DNA of 64,000 nt from Cordia subcordata (GCA_028554755.1 JAPTOF010000002.1:8667001-8731000); one strand, 5' to 3'. Shown: positions 11,053-24,429, numbered from the stretch's first letter. The notes: generated from the letters alone by a model not told the origin. Translations and numbers: made by a program.

Positions 11053-14035
11053 TGTGGCAGGCAAATAAACTTAAAAGGGGGGTGAATTAAGTTTTTAACA
11101 AATTTTAGCAATAAAAAGCAATTAACAAGCGAAAACCAATCACTTAAGCAAATAATCAAACAAATGGCAAATAATATATCAAGTACGCAAAAGAGCAAGA
11201 CAGAGAAGAGAGATTACAATCGATTTAAGATTGTTCGGCCTTGCTTATATCTACCGCCTAAGGATTCTCCCCTTAGGACTTCAAACAACTCCACTAAATG
11301 CTTTTTTTAAAAGTTGATGAAGCACAAACCAACCACAAATCTTTTGAAGCCTTTTTCAAGAAACCCTAGTAAGCTCTCTCACCAAGGATTTCCCTACACT
11401 TTTTTTAATTATGGTTATGACTCTCACTTCTAATTCGTAGCTTAAGAGTGTGTACAAGCAATAATTGAAGAAATGAAAGGTTTTCTAGGGTTCCAAAGAA
11501 ATAGCAAAGATAAGCTCTTGTTTGCTCAAAGATTTAGCAACTTATAGCTCAAGAATTATGATTTTCAAACTAAAAAGATGTTTGAAAGTGAAGGAAAAGG
11601 TTAGAAAATGTTTTGCAAAATGTTTCAACTCTCTGCAATAAATAGTGTGAAAAGGGGTTTAAATAGGCAGCCCAAAATGTGCTGTTAAAGGTCAAAAAAT
11701 TTCGAATCTAAATGCTACCAGTAAAGGGTCCGGTTGACCAGTTAGGGTGGCCAGTACCAATAGAATAATCGTCCTCTATCATTAGCCTCAACTGTGTTAG
11801 GATTATATGCCCTAAAAGACATTCGTACATGGATATCAAACTAGCCATTTGATCACTATTAATATTTATGAGCATTTCTTACATATATTATCTCTGGTGT
11901 ATATGTGTGATACATTGAGTAAAGGTCCAATGATATAATCTAATGACTTGAGTGTGCAATGAGGCTGGACGCATAGTAGGTCCAAGTCTAGTTTTAGATA
12001 TATCATAAAAGGTGTCCATAGCCAGATAGTAGTGTTGGACATTCTACCAAAATAAGGCTGTAATGGGCGAGTCTCCTGATATGGGTGATCTACTTAGGTC
12101 ATTAGAGGATCTTTCTGGGCTTCACTCTTAATGCGTGTATCAGGCGTTAGACAGAACCATCGTGAGTATGTCTTTTGGAACCGTGCCATCATTTATAAAA
12201 GACAAGATACTCATCACTTTCAAGTGATCAGTGCTTTTAATCTTAAGCATATGTGGATGAACTGGTGAAGTTAGAGTGTAGCACTTTGATGTACCATGAG
12301 GAGAGATCTTGAGTGATAAAATTGTCTACCTTGTGCATTAAGTGTAGTGTTCTAATCATTCAGGACATGCATGTGTAACAGCAGAGTTTATATGGCCCTT
12401 TAGATTTATCTTATTGGTCATTGTGAATCTAGATCTAGTGATATCACTCTTCAGGGGTATATCGATCATTTGGCTTGTGGGCTATTCCTTAGATCAAGAA
12501 ATCTATGTCCAGGTAATGATCGCTTCTTGGACAAGAGATTCCAAGGTTCCAGATGTAGTCTTGGAGGTGTTGGTGCCTTTTAGACTGGCCTTGACTATGG
12601 GTATCCATAGAGGGACATTTTGGTCTTTTCGCTCGATTGGTTAAAGACAAGGTTACTTCGTGTAACAAGCTCCTACCTAGCTAGTAATTATTCTTGGAGT
12701 TCGACTTTGGTCTTTTGGTGAAGTAGACCTGAGTCAAAGTAACCATGATATCGCCAAAGTGATGGCAAGGGCATTTTGGTCATTTTAGGAGCCAAGGATA
12801 ATTATGTCTTTTGATTCCTCCACTAGCCATTTCTCTATTGGATACATAATTAAGGAAATTAATATATGTAGGTTGCTTAATTAAGATTTGAGTTTAGAAA
12901 TTAAGAAGAGATTTAATTGTCTGGGTCTTCTTAACTCACGGATATCTTAATTAGATAAGTAGGGACCACATGGGAGATATTTAATATATGCATGACATGG
13001 AATATTTGGGTACCCTTTTATCCCAAAGAAATATTCCTTATCTAAAATGTTTAATGAAGGGTATTGAGGGAATTGCAATATTCTTTAGATATTAACCTTT
13101 TAGGGTAAGTTCGGTACTATAAATAGTACTAGATGAGCATGACCTATTTTGAGCATCTTTGATATCTCTCTTTCTCTTGGAGTGTGTGCAGTATTTTTCA
13201 GATACTAGCACCAAGAATACACACTAGATCTATTTTCCTCATTTTAGCCTAACATTTAGCATCCCCACTATATAGCTAAGTGTATCCTAATTGTAGCAAA
13301 AGGGATATAGTGGAGAAAACCAAGAGAAGGCTATTACGAGGAAGATCTAAATCAAAGAGGCCTCTAGTTTTCGAATCACGCATCAAGGATAACGATATCT
13401 TCATCTATACTTGTTTATCTTTGTGTGGTTGCATTGATTCCTATGTGTATAACATTTTTTGTGCTATATTTCACTACCATATCTCGATTATGGGTTAAAA
13501 ATTAAAATCCAAAACTTAATCTTGCATGTGGTAATAGCATATTAGATCCAACAAACCAGCCGACTAGTATGGGTGATCGGCATGGCTTGAGATCATTTTC
13601 TGGTAGAAACCAAACTCTATGCTTACTGGTAGCCTTTCTCGACCAGTCAGTTGATTGGTTAGGGTGACCGATAGGTCCAGGAAGCACCTATTTTAGAATG
13701 CAAACGTGTCTTGTAAACTCTTTTGAAAACTAAGTGAATTTGGCAAGATAAAATCATTTTAAAAAGAGTCTAGATAAGCACAATTAGGAGTAAGGAGTAA
13801 TAACATGTTATGCAAGTGTCATGAAGATTTTAAAGAAAAAGGCAAAGTTAGAAACACTTCAAAGACAATTTTCACCCCTTGAAAACAAGATTAAAGAATA
13901 GTTATGCAAAGAATAGTTTAAGAAAATCATATCATTGAGAGCTATAAGATGCTTTCTAAAGATGTTTTCTAAGGCTAAACATAAATGAGCATTAGCTGGT
14001 ACCCCTTATGTCACCTTGTCTCCTTCTTAAGGGTC
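11053..14035 (-). mobile_element. Related SIRE-like LTR, reverse orientation, interrupted
   Basis: Read on the minus strand, 11053-11800 repeats the 3' half of the LTR at 9624-10960. It shares the TTCACCCCCCTTTTAAG end, GCCACA terminus, the CCTAAGGGGAGxxxCCTTAGGC block near 11255 and GACCGGTTGACC-like repeats. Homology resumes on the far side of an inserted element (13554-14035), ending near the shared GACATAAGGGGTACC. Its outer 5' end cannot be aligned and may be lost. It is non-coding. It lies tail to tail with the neighbouring LTR across a 92 bp spacer. Confidence 0.65.
11795..13553 (+). mobile_element. Solo LTR nested in the reverse LTR
   Basis: A block of about 1.76 kb begins TGTTAGGATTATATGCCC and ends ATTAGATCCAACA, so the ends are TGTT..AACA. 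A TATA-like CTATAAATAG lies at 13119-13128, about three quarters of the way along, where LTR promoters usually lie. It splits the reverse SIRE-like LTR. Flanks AACTG and AACCA are at best a decayed target duplication. No internal coding region is present. A truncated relative begins at 17543. LTR class is probable; the superfamily is not determined. Confidence 0.65.
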
Positions 14036-15560
14036 TTATTAGATTATCAACAAGATTGTGCGTTATCTTAATCATTGATATGGCCGGACAGGGCAAGGCT
14101 ACTCTTCCTAAAAGCTGTACAATAATCTTCTAGGTAATGAGCATTTTGATACTTGTGCATGGTGTTATGTTTCTCAAATATATGTGATACGTCTCTAGTG
14201 GTACAAGACCTAAAGACCCGTAAGCGCATTAATCAATGCAATAGAGTGTTTGCAAGAGTGGGCGTCGAACCATAATAAGGCTGTTGTTGTGAAGTGATTT
14301 GTACGCTTGGTGTCGTAAAAGTGCTGAAAGAAACCTACACTAAACATATTTTTGGTGTTTTGGATTAATGGAAGCTAGGAAGATACTGAAAAGACTACAC
14401 CTTGGATACTAGAAAGGAACGTATGAACTAAGCTAATTTAAGGGACTAAACCAATGGGAAAGTGATAGGGTGACCTATACTTGTGAACAGGTGCCTCTAT
14501 AACTCAATGCTATGGAACTCGAGATATTGGTTTACTAAATATGGCATCTAATACTAAGCAACTAACTAGTGTCCTCATTACACCTTAGGACTCGGTGTCA
14601 GTCTATCCTTAAGCGTGCACACGTAGAACTATGGCGCAATCCTTAAGTACCTAAGGCCATATGAGGGACTAAGGAGTTACTTAGGTGTCCTAGAATGATC
14701 TCACCCTAATTCTTAAACCATTAGCTGGATTTAAAGCTAAGACCTATGGCTTGTAGGGTTGACTAAGCCTATTCAGACTCCTACTAGTTGGTTTTAAAGC
14801 TAAAGGAGACTCGATCTAAACTAGTCCTAACTTATGCACTGTCATTCTAGGGACACTAAATCGGATTGGTATCTAATAAGCATAGTCCTACATATTCTAA
14901 GGTAAGGTATTGTGAATATGACATCCTACCCATGATACAAATATAAGCAAGTTTGACTTATGCCATTGGAAACATTTATGCATCAACATATAGCAATATT
15001 TGAGCATGTATTTACTATAAAGCATGTCAACATTCACATAGACATAAATCTAACTAACCCATTTTATATTATCCTCAAACACACACATAGACATGCATAT
15101 TCAAAAGATTAGAAGCGTTATATAGCAAATACAACTCAAATTATACACATACCACTCATTTAGGCATTAAATTAAACACATGGACATGAATTGAAATAAA
15201 GCCATTCATATTAAGAACAAAGTATGTACATATATAAGCCAATCAAATCTCATAACAAAGAATACAAAAATCATCCTATTACACAAGTTTAGTCACTCTA
15301 ATCTATCTACTCAAGCATACAATAAAAGATAATGAAAGAGGATTGAGAAAGCTCTCCTTCCATCCTTACTTGTTTCTTTACAAACTTGACTAAAATATCT
15401 TCACCAAAAGATGTTTGAATCCTTCAAAATCAACTTAATTCTAGGTGGGTATGTGTGTTAGTGTGTGTATTAGAGGTGGGTGATAATAGAGTTTTGTGTG
15501 TGAGAAGTGAGTGTGTGAACAACTTAATCTTCTTATTTCTCACTTTTCTTACAAGTTTTT
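14036..15560. mobile_element. Degenerate non-coding repeat, probably retroelement-derived
   Basis: The sequence has moderate GC and no long frames in any direction. It contains phrases such as GAGTGGGCGTCGAACC near 14257 that resemble Gypsy (Tat/Athila-like) untranslated regions I have seen. No gag, protease, reverse transcriptase or integrase motif can be read. I class it as probable retroelement debris. Confidence 0.3.
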
Positions 15561-15907
15561 CTTCTTCCTCACCTTTTCGTCGGTGACCACTTTTTCTTTT
15601 TGCCCTTGACTTTTTAATTTTTACCTATTTTCACGAGTTCCTTTTTTTTTTTCCAAAACCCGTTGGTCCTCTCACTATACCACTCATGACATCCTCGCTT
15701 AACATCCCACCCACATCATGGTTGAGTGAAAAAGGGTTCACCTGATTAATTTCTTTTAAAAAGATTCGCTATCATATTGGGAGCACATCAACCACCTTAT
15801 TGCTTTTTCATTTTTAGCCATACACTTTTAGATTTCTGTGAATTTTAATGTTATTTTTTTTTTTATTTTCCATAACTTGAATCAAAACTTTAAATATTCT
15901 GTATTAT

Positions 15908-15944
<37 letters not shown>

Positions 15945-17542
15945 CAAATTTTTAAACCAAATGTATTATGGTTTCTCTCTAGATGTTGCTGTTTCTGACA
16001 TTCAACGGTTGTGATTTAATATGTCCAACAGTCATTCTCCAATACGCCTTTTCTCTTTTCCAAAATAAATAATACTTTTATCAGGTAAGCTTTCCTTCCT
16101 CTCCGCAAGGTTTCCTCTAAAAAATTTCAAGACTTAGAACTCCTTTAGCAGCAATATTCTCTAACTTTATTGTACTTTTTCCAAGATTTTCTTAGCACAG
16201 ACACCATTTTTCGGAGCACAAGCAGATCCTAGAAACAACTACTGCTTTTTTAATTTTTTTAAATTATAATATTATTTGTATTGTCTTTTCATTTATTCTT
16301 TGTTATATCTACTAAAGTTACGCCCACTTGATGCCAAAATAATGCCAAAACTTTGCTTCTCTATTCTTGCAAATCTGTGTTGCCACATTCTTCTATCTGT
16401 GACCACTTATTCTGATATGTTTCAATGGTTGTGATTTATTCCCTTCTTTATTTATGTTTTATAATGGTTGTAGAAAAAAACCTACCTTTATCGAAATTCA
16501 TGCAAAGCTTTTTAGGGAAGATTTTGATCTACCTTCTCTTTCCTTCTGGATGTTCCCAAAATCACTTTCATGCCTTTTAAAATTCAAAAGATGACATAAA
16601 TATAATTTTCTTTTCTCTTTTTAATTTTTTTTCTTTTTCTTTGATTTAATCAATCTCTATATGTGGGTGTCGACTTGTTCGCTATTGGTATCACTAGAAC
16701 GTTAAAAATTGAGCTAGGTACGTTTTCATGGTTTGATTAATTTTTTAAAATTATTTTTAGTTTAATTTCATGTCTGTGTATGTGTGTGTTCCCTCATCTT
16801 CTAGGAGTTTCATCATGTAAGGATCTATTAAAATGGAGTTGAAATTTGTAGGCCACGTTGAGTGTTCACTTGCTTGGCAATAATTTTATCAGAACAATAA
16901 CAAGAAATTATTAATCTCTAAAAACGATAGAAAAATTTGATATTGTTGTTCTTTTTCTTTAAACGCCAAAACATGCAAGTGGATAAGGAAACAAAAAGAA
17001 GCTTTTACTGATAGAGTTGGTTCTATCTCCATAATTATCTATTAAAAAATTATTATCATCCCCAATAATAGTGCTACTGTCTTTGTTGTTAATCTCAATT
17101 CATATTATTTTCACTTTTCCCCTTATTGATCTTTATCTTGTCACTACCTTTTTTAATTAATTAATTTGTTTATATCAGGGAACAGTCAGGAAAAAAAAAG
17201 AGGATGGATTATCATATTTTGCTGATGTATTTTTTAATTTCTCACATTTAGTTGTTTATTTGCTGTAAATTGTATTCAGGTGATGAAAAGGTTCTACTAT
17301 TTTCCTTTTAGATTTTCCCTTTATCTTATCTGTATGAATTTTATAAGTTTCTTATCTTTTCTATTTCTGTTTTTTTTTTTAATATAGGGCACAAAGATAC
17401 AATTGCACCATTAGAAAGACACTAATGGATGTGTAAAGGTAGGTTACTAATAAAGGGAACTGCTTTATACTACAAAATTTTGCTTTTGCTACAAATGGTG
17501 GAAATTTAAAGATAGCCCACTACACTTATCCTATCAATTTGC
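15561..17542. other. AT-rich spacer with (TA)n microsatellite
   Basis: No gene-like frame is present. A perfect TA dinucleotide run lies near 15911-15941, and the rest is T-rich low-complexity DNA. I see no other structure. Confidence 0.4.
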
Positions 17543-17693
17543 TATTAGGATTATATGCCCTAAAAACCACTTGTACACAGATATCAAGCTAGACATTTGA
17601 TCATTGTTTATGTTTATGAGCACTTCTTAATATATCATCGTTGGTTTATATGTATGATATATTATGTAAAGGTCCAATGATGTAGTTCAATAA
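17543..17693 (+). mobile_element. Truncated copy of the nested LTR family
   Basis: CTATTAGGATTATATGCCC and the next 150 bp match the start of the LTR at 11795, including TATCAAGCTAGACATTTGAT and AAAGGTCCAATGAT. It stops abruptly where a minisatellite begins. Confidence 0.75.
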
Positions 17694-17699
17694 CTTAAA

Positions 17700-18500
17700 A
17701 TCATAGGTCAAAATGAATAAAGTACTGGTTCAAATGAATTAACTACTGGTTCAAACTGAACAAACTACTAGTTCAAAATTGATATCATGGTACCCGATAA
17801 AATAAAAATCATGATTCAAAATGAATAAAGTACTAGTTCAAAACGAATAAACTACTGGTTCAAAATGAATAAAGTACTTGTTCAAACTAAATAAACTACT
17901 AGTTCAAAATTGATATCATGCTATCTGATAAAATAAAAATCATGGTTTAAAATGAATAAAGTATTGGTTCAAAATGAACAAACTACTGGTTTAAAATAAC
18001 TAAACTACTAGTTCAAACTAAATAAACTACTGGTTCAAAATGAATAAACTACTAGTTCAAAATTGATATCACGTTACCTGATAAAATAAAAATCATTGGT
18101 CAAAATAATAAAACTACTAGTTCAAAATGAATAAACTATTGGCTCAAAATGAATAAACTACTGGTTTAAAATAAATAAACTACTGGTTCAAAATAAATAA
18201 ACTATTGATTCAAACTGAATATACTACTAGTTTAAAATAAATAAACTACTGGTTCAAAATTTATACACTACATGTGCAAAATTAGTATAGTATTTCATAT
18301 GTTACAGTAGTAGTTTACAAAATACTGTCATATTTGATAAATTAACATAGTTCAAAATGATAGTTCTTATAAGTGCAAACTAAATAAACTATTGTTTAAA
18401 ACAAATAAACTATTGGTTTAAAATGAATGAACTATTGGTTCAAACTGAATAACTATTGGTTTAAAATAAATAAATTACTGGTTCAAAATTCAAAATGACA
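17700..18500 (+). repeat. Minisatellite, 21-22 bp unit with higher-order repeat
   Basis: About 30 imperfect copies of a unit close to AATAAACTACTGGTTCAAAA run through this block. A second module, GATATCATGGTACCCGATA followed by AAATAAAAATCAT, interrupts it at 17781, 17912 and 18065. The spacings of 131 and 153 bp differ by one 22 bp unit. That is the pattern of a higher-order repeat grown by unequal exchange. It is not coding, and copies vary at CTACTGG/CTACTAG. Confidence 0.92.
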
Positions 18501-20055
18501 TTAATATTGAATGCTCAAAATAATTGTTCTCAAAGTTCAAAATGATGATTCTTAAAGTTCAAAATAATAGTATCTCAATCACAGATTAGAAGATAGATGC
18601 TCAGACATTAAAAGATAAATCTTAAAGAACTTATATGCAAAACTACAGCAACGATTTTAACACTTCGCTTTGACATGTTAAAATGTATTTTATTTTATTT
18701 TTAAAATTTTAAACGATGTCAAACAATGTTATTTCAATAGAACATGTATAACACGTATTTTAAGGAGCATTGTGCTACGTAGGTACACAGTGCCTACAGA
18801 GCAGCAAGGAGACTGATAATTTGCGTATGTACTTCATTGCCAAATGCAACAAGGAGATTGATAATTTTAGTTTTTCACAAACTAATCTTATTTTAACATT
18901 ATTTAATTCTCATCACATTTCTAATACATATATTCCTCATCATTAGAGAATATCAATATTTTTTGTTTAAGCACACAAGATGACTAAGCTACGATAGCAA
19001 ACTCCAAACTCCAAAAGGTGAGTTCATCCTTTAACTTTTAGAAGACAGAATTGGGAGTTATATCTTTTCTTTAGGTTGGTCTATAGTGCAGGAAGCCTAT
19101 AAGATAAGAGAAGGAGATGCTTGCTATTTTCATGGACAAATACAAAAGATGCACTTCAATTTGTAGTGGTGCGCAATGAAGATGTGTAGTTTGACATGTA
19201 CACATCTTCATTGTTGAAAAATCATTGTGTGCTACAATGTAGTTATCTTCTTCTCTTTTAGGGAGCATTTGTTCTGTTATCTTCACTATCAAATATTTTT
19301 GCATGAACTTAATATGTACTCGAATTTATTATCTTATTATCTAACATCATTATTTCTAAACAACATTATTATGAATTAACATTGTGTACTATTTTTTTTT
19401 ATCATGCTAAACTATTAAGGGAACACATCAAAATTTTCTATTTACCACCATATTTTTTTAATCAACACAAAAATAGCGATATACTACATTCAATTCTACA
19501 AATTATTTTGTAATTAGCATAATATCAAAAAGACCAAAAATTATTATTATTTATTTGATACATGATTTATATTTTAATTCCTTATGCATTGTACGAGATT
19601 CTTTCTAGCACACACTACACATACACATACACAAACTACTCACCCCTCTTTACACATTACACAAACTAAACATGCTATACACATTGCACTCATTACATAC
19701 ACTATACATACACTTGTACACATCAGACAAACATCACATACTAAGAAATGAATTTTCCAAATTTTTTTGAGAAAATAAATTTAAGGAAATAGACTTGCCA
19801 ACTTCAATTATTCATACCAAACAAAATACAAACAATCAGAAGTTGTAATGGCATTCCATTTTATGCCATTCTTGTATACCAAAGAACCTTAGTTAGGAAT
19901 GAAGGAAAATATTTTCCATTGGCCAAGCAAATAAAAACATTTTCTACATAATAACACACACTCTCTCTCTTTTCTCACTCTAACTGCCACCACCTCCCCT
20001 TCCCCCAAATTGCCTCCTCTCCCTATAACCCACCTACCCACCCAACCAACCAAAC
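18501..20055. other. AT-rich spacer, no gene seen
   Basis: It contains decayed minisatellite-like words to about 18560, a CA-rich patch near 19608-19735 and CT-rich DNA near 19960. No coding frame of gene-like composition is present. Confidence 0.4.
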
Positions 20056-20058
20056 TAA

Positions 20059-20485
20059 GGGTTTGTTTGGCTTTGCCATTTTTAAGTTTTTTATAAGTAA
20101 TTGAGGGTTATAAGTAACTTTTGATGCTTATAAATAAATGCCAAATAAATAGAGAGATATTTGGATAAAATATGCATATAAGCTGTTGACATATTTAGTA
20201 AATATGTGTTTATAAGCAATAATATTTGTTAAAATGATTAAAAAGATCATTTCATTAATAATGTTGTAATTATCTTGTGTTTTTAAGGGTAGAAATGTCC
20301 TTTTGTTTGGTCATCTCTCATTACATATAAGCAATTAAAAAAAAGTTAGGAGAATGGTGCTTTGGTTGCTTATGGGCCAACTTTATCTGTTGATAAGCAT
20401 AATTTGCGAAATGTGTATATTTTATTTTATTTTATTTTTACTTATAAGCAAATTTGACTAGCTTATAAGCATTCCAAACACCCTC
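20059..20485. mobile_element. PIF/Harbinger-like MITE
   Basis: A 427 bp element with ends GGGTTTGTTTGG and, reversed, GAGGGTGTTTGG, flanked by TAA at 20056-20058 and 20486-20488. The interior is AT-rich, with TTATAAGCA-type words repeated in both orientations. It is non-coding. Confidence 0.78.
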
Positions 20486-20488
20486 TAA

Positions 20489-21320
20489 GGGTTCATTGTT
20501 TCATTTTTTCAATTTTAATTTTTTAGTTTTTCATTTTTCAATTTTTTGATCTTTTAATTTTTTGCATTTTTCAATTTTTTGATCTTTTATTTTTTTTCAT
20601 TTTTATTTAAATAATATTTTGTGTTAGTGAAATATAACTTCTTGAAAAATCTTTCATTAAAATAACTTTTTAGTGTAATAACCAAAACATTAAAAAAAAT
20701 TTCTAATATGATAGGCAATATGAGAAAATATTATATTATCCAAAAAACATTTTTTTCATATAAATATTTTCTCCTATATATCAAGTTACTTTACGGCAAA
20801 CAAAGAGGGTCGAAGTTGAAAACTTGAGAAGGAAAAATGTTACTTTTTAATGTGTTATCGATTGTGCCTTTTTCCTCTCATCTCTCCCTTTTGCCTCTCA
20901 TCTCTCGAATATGCACCTTTTGTCTTCCATTTTAATGCAAATTAGTGTTATGCTGCATTCCACATTATGAGCGTGTAATGGTCTGACTGCAATAATTTAG
21001 GAGGAGTTTGTAAGTGATATGCATTTCGCTTTAAGTATAAGAAAGTTTGAGATCAATCATTAAATAATTGCAATTGACTACCAACATTCGTTAAATAAAA
21101 GAAATGCGTAAAACTTAGACATATATCTAGGAGTAAGTTTTACTTTTGGAGAAAAAAAATATCATTCTTTATATCATGTCAAGTCCATTGCTTCTCTGTT
21201 TCTTTTGTAAAGAAACTTGATGTGCCATTATAAAAATTAATTAATTAATATGATAAATGGCCCATGATCTTATATGGTAATCTTGAATATTAGGATTTTT
21301 TTATGTGGGACAAATTGTTT
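20489..21320. other. AT-rich spacer, no gene seen
   Basis: Low-complexity T-rich DNA fills the start (20500-20620). No coding frame, RNA gene or further element with identifiable ends is seen. Confidence 0.35.
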
Positions 21321-22128
21321 GTTGTAACACCCCCTCACGTGTGACCCAAAATAGTGCCTGCACCACTTGACAGATGGATTGAATTGGACTAGATTGGACT
21401 TATAATTGGTGGACTTGGACTTGGATGGTAACTGGAAACTTGATTTGGATGGTCGTGTGACCCAAAATAGCTTGATGAGTTATCATGACCTGTAACGGCT
21501 AATCCTAAGAAAAGAGGTGAACCTAAGAAGAGCAATAAGAGTAAGCGTTCAAGTGCTAGAGCAATGGAACTTGGATTGTCGGGTGGCCCGAAATAGGGTA
21601 TGGACCACCACAACCCAGATAACCCAGAGCAAATGCAGTCCGGCTGCTTATAAGAATGGACCACCACGTGAATGGATATGCACAATGAATGAGCTTGAGA
21701 GGTCACATGTAGACATGTGCATGGCGCGAGAATTGAACCAAAAGCCTAGCTTTGATACGATATTGTAACAACCCCCTCATGTATGACTCAGAATAGTGCT
21801 CGTACCACTTGACGAATTGATTGGATTGGACTGGACTTGTAATTGGTGAACTTCGACTTGGATGGTAATTGGAAACTTAACTTGGATGGTCGTGTGACTT
21901 GAAATAACTTGATGAGTCACTACGACCCGGAACAGAACTTGAATTGTCGTGTGGCCTAAAAAAAGGGTATGAACCACCACGACCCAAATGACCCAGAACA
22001 AATGCAATACGATTGGCTTGCAGGAATGGACCACTATGTGAACAGATGTGCACAATAAACGAGCTTGCCAGGTCACATGTGGACATGTGCACAATGTGAG
22101 AACTGAACCAAAAGCCCAACTCTAACAT
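21321..22128 (+). repeat. Direct duplication of a dispersed repeat, two copies
   Basis: Copy one (21321-21761) and copy two (21762-about 22128) both open with TTGTAACA(A/C)CCCCCTCA. Both close with GAACCAAAAGCC, followed by TAGCTTTGATACGATA in copy one. Between them they share GGATGGTAA(C/T)TGGAAACTT and GGTCACATGT(A/G)GACATGTGC. Copy two lacks about 75 bp present near 21495-21565 of copy one. The closing phrase resembles a widespread non-coding plant repeat with TGTAACA ends. Short frames through it are not conserved between copies, so it is non-coding. Confidence 0.8.
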
Positions 22129-24429
22129 CACGTGAAGAAACCTAAGGTTTCATCGTACAAACTAATTAGTTAATATAAGGAGTAATCCGAGACCTTTTAT
22201 GGTGATTTTGAAATCTTGGGATTTTTTTATGTAAGACAAATTATATGTTGTAATGTCTATTAATTACTTTTTGAGAGCCAATCAGCCAAACAAGCTTTAA
22301 TTTTTTGGAACTTATTAAAAAAGACTTTTACAAAAGCTAGCTACAAAAGCAATACATGCGTGGTTGAATTATCAGGATATATAAACGTTTCTTGTTTGTT
22401 TATTTTAGTAAGCAATATGAGACATGTTAAATTGCAGAATTTTGCATTTGACCTTTAAAAGTCAATTCAGAAGATGTATTTGGCGGCAAACAATATGTAT
22501 TATTTCTAGAACCAAAAAGCAGGCAAATACTTTTCTAAATTTTTTTTAAAAAAAAGAAAAATCCGGAAAGTACCACTATATCCGAAATTCGCATAAGATC
22601 GATAACAGTTTAAATTGAAGGACAGCTGTATGCTGTGAACGCCATCTTACAAAAACATGCATATTTGCCATTGATCAAAGCTCAACCTCGTTAATTTTAC
22701 ATTTAGGTAACATCTTTAGTTTGACTTTACAATGTACTTTTCCTTTTCTTTTTTTTTTTTAAAAATAATGAGGAACTTGTTTGAGATAGTCAATATCACA
22801 TTAAATTCATTTCAAAATTTGCAGTATATAATGTTGTGTCCCGATATATTAAATTCGAAGTAAGTTATATATAAGACCAAGCAAAATATATGAATGAATT
22901 TGTCAGTTCTATATAGTGTGGCGTAACTCATATGAATATTTAAGAGCTTGATGTGATTGAACGCAGAATATGAAGAGGACATTCTCTGAGAAGTGCTTAT
23001 ATAATTGCTTTTAAACAAAAGAAAGACCCCATGCACTGGGCAACTAGTGAAGACGGATTAAGTCGGGCGGAGCCGGCAGGTCATCATCTCACTGAGCTCA
23101 TCATATAGAGACCACACAATCACGCTTTGGAATACGTGTTCTTTTCTTTCTTTTTTTTTTTTTTAGTTAGTGACAAAAGATTTTCTTTAACCATGGTTGC
23201 ATTCAAAATATTTACCTAAAAATTTTCCCATATTGCAATAACATGTGCTAATGCATGCTTCAATTTTTATCCAATATAATGAACATTAAATAATTAGTAT
23301 TTGTATATCATGGGGGACGCACGTGGCTTAGCGAACAACTGACAAATGCTTGGATGAGTATCGACCAAGTTTGCAGTGGACCTAAGTAGTAGCACATTTG
23401 CACTGGCCATACATCCAAGGAAGCCATGCTGTGGAGGGAGGTAACAATCAACCATTAGTCTCACATGCGTGGTTTGCTGCAGGCTGACCTACTTATGGAT
23501 AAGAGTGTGCCATTTATCTATTTTTGTCAAAAGAGTTAGAGCAAGTTGGCTAATGGTAAGCCATCATCATTATGAGCCATGTCATTTAAACAATCCTATA
23601 AATATGTCTAAGCACTCCATTGCAAAGATAAGCCATATTCAACCATTTTCCCCCCTACAGCGCTCTCTCTCTCTCTCTCCAAAACTCTCAAGTAACTTGC
23701 ACGTCGAAGTTTTTTTCCGAGATGAAGCCCTGCCTCATGATCTTTTTTGCAAGACTCCAACACTCGAAAAATTTCTATTGAACTTTGAACTTCATCAGTA
23801 TATAATAAAAGAGTCACAAGTTTTAAATTAAATACGAGACATTTAATCCTAATAAGTTTTATTCGATCATTAATCCACCTAATCTAATCCTTAAATAAAA
23901 TATCTTGGTTAACGGGGGGTTAAAGTCCCTGCCACAATAGGTGGGCCATGTACATTTTCTTAAACAAATACTAGTTCTAGTTCTTTCTTCATGTGACTTA
24001 GCTTTGACATTGATAATATCTAAGATAATTGAATCGTGTACGTCCCCGACATGTATGTTTTGTACTACATCTTTATTTTTTAGGGTTTGATGTTTTATAC
24101 AAAAAACATTTTGCTACTTGTACTATCTTCTTTGCCTTATCCCACCTTTCACTGTATCTATGTTTGAGTTTCTGAGGTTTTATCTGTTCGTCAATGGATT
24201 GCTTCTCCAACGAATGATGAGAAGCGAAAAGCCTGGAAGTGTTCAATATATATATGGCTGGACACTTCATCATTCTCTCTTCTTTGTCCCCGCTCTCTCA
24301 AGACAACCAAATAGGAGCTCCCATTTGACATAAATATATTTGAAAGTGTCAAGGGTGATGGTATAACTATAAACTAAAAGTGACTTTTTGTAATTAATTT
24401 TTGGAAAGAAAAAATTATCTTCCAGTGTT
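22129..24429. other. AT-rich intergenic DNA, no gene seen
   Basis: No frame here looks protein-coding. A short CT run lies near 23665. GC rises slightly at 23310-23480 but without a recognisable domain or RNA. Confidence 0.4.

Noticed and set aside
9600..15600. An intact retrotransposon with gag and pol
   Set aside because: No reverse transcriptase, integrase or protease motif can be read in any frame; only LTR-like and degenerate DNA is present.
17700..18500. Regularly spaced repeats resembling a CRISPR array
   Set aside because: The units are directly tandem with no unique spacers, the repeats vary, and the DNA is plant nuclear. It is a minisatellite.
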